Notes under the pieces: generated by a model
Told to the model about the DNA's origin: nothing
The model's input: the letters and a program-made list of their open reading frames with translations, nothing else
Databases searched by the model: none
Program-made: the position numbers and the translations under genes
Part shown: positions 5,631-5,684 of the stretch, piece by piece
Numbering within the stretch: position 1 is the stretch's first letter
Layout of the letters: every line of letters begins with the position of its first letter
NCBI GenBank assembly: GCA_905236115.1
Contig: CAJOOL010000140.1
Coordinates: forward strand, 1 to 5,684
From: an uncultured Endomicrobiia bacterium
GTDB lineage: Bacteria; Elusimicrobiota; Endomicrobiia; Endomicrobiales; Endomicrobiaceae
Length of the DNA stretch: 5,684 nt
Direction of reading: 5' to 3'

Positions 5631-5684
5631 ATGTCTAACAATAAGGGATTCAGTTTATTTGAAGTTATTATCGGGTTACTGGTA
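5631..5684 (+). CDS. Type IV prepilin / pseudopilin, N-terminal fragment (runs off window)
   Basis: Only 18 codons are visible, but they form a class III signal peptide: a short polar leader MSNNKG, then FSLFEVIIGLLV. Prepilin peptidase (PilD) would cut between G6 and F7 and methylate the new N-terminal phenylalanine; the conserved glutamate at mature position 5 is present. The hydrophobic stretch starts the alpha-helix that anchors the subunit in the membrane and packs in the pilus core. The EVIIGLLV style resembles PilV/GspI-like minor pilins, but this is too short to assign. GGAG at 5618-5621 sits 9 bases before ATG. The gene lies 79 bases after pilT, consistent with a pilus gene cluster continuing to the right. 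Confidence 0.8.
   Translation, partial: MSNNKGFSLFEVIIGLLV

Overview
The window reads as an ordinary chromosomal stretch from a low-GC, double-membrane (diderm) bacterium that carries type IV pili. The pointers are an MsbA-type lipid A exporter, a signal-peptide-bearing outer-membrane beta-barrel of the PorV/UPF0164-like kind that ends in phenylalanine, and a PilT retraction ATPase followed by a prepilin gene. The mix of a PorV-like protein, many-pilin-style type IV pilus genes and AT-rich intergenic DNA would fit Elusimicrobiota (Endomicrobia-like). That is a low-confidence guess from general knowledge; a Treponema-like spirochaete fits less well because of pilT.

Layout, left to right. (1) 1-897 is the 3' part of an MsbA-family ABC exporter, cut by the window edge. 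(2) 898-1011 is a gap filled by two adjacent tandem arrays, one with an 8-bp period and one with a 7-bp period. (3) 1012-2007 encodes the outer-membrane protein. (4) 2026-3498 encodes a RelA/SpoT-type (p)ppGpp enzyme that has hydrolase, synthetase and TGS domains but stops just after TGS. (5) A bidirectional hairpin terminator at 3507-3571 separates it from the convergent rpmB (ribosomal protein L28, zinc-type) at 3590-3781 on the minus strand. (6) A 209-bp divergent intergenic region carries candidate promoters for rpmB and coaD. (7) coaD (3991-4476) and pilT (4478-5551) are one base apart and probably cotranscribed. (8) After a weak hairpin, a type IV prepilin gene begins at 5631 and runs off the window.

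Functionally the window combines envelope biogenesis (lipid export, outer-membrane barrel), stringent response, translation, CoA synthesis and type IV pilus retraction. I see no mobile element, CRISPR array, tRNA or rRNA, and no wholly unknown system. The most noteworthy points are the double tandem array directly upstream of the outer-membrane protein gene (possible repeat-length regulation), the shortened RelA/SpoT with altered synthetase motifs, and a coaD start with no Shine-Dalgarno sequence sitting about 8 nt downstream of a good -10 box, which suggests a leaderless transcript.
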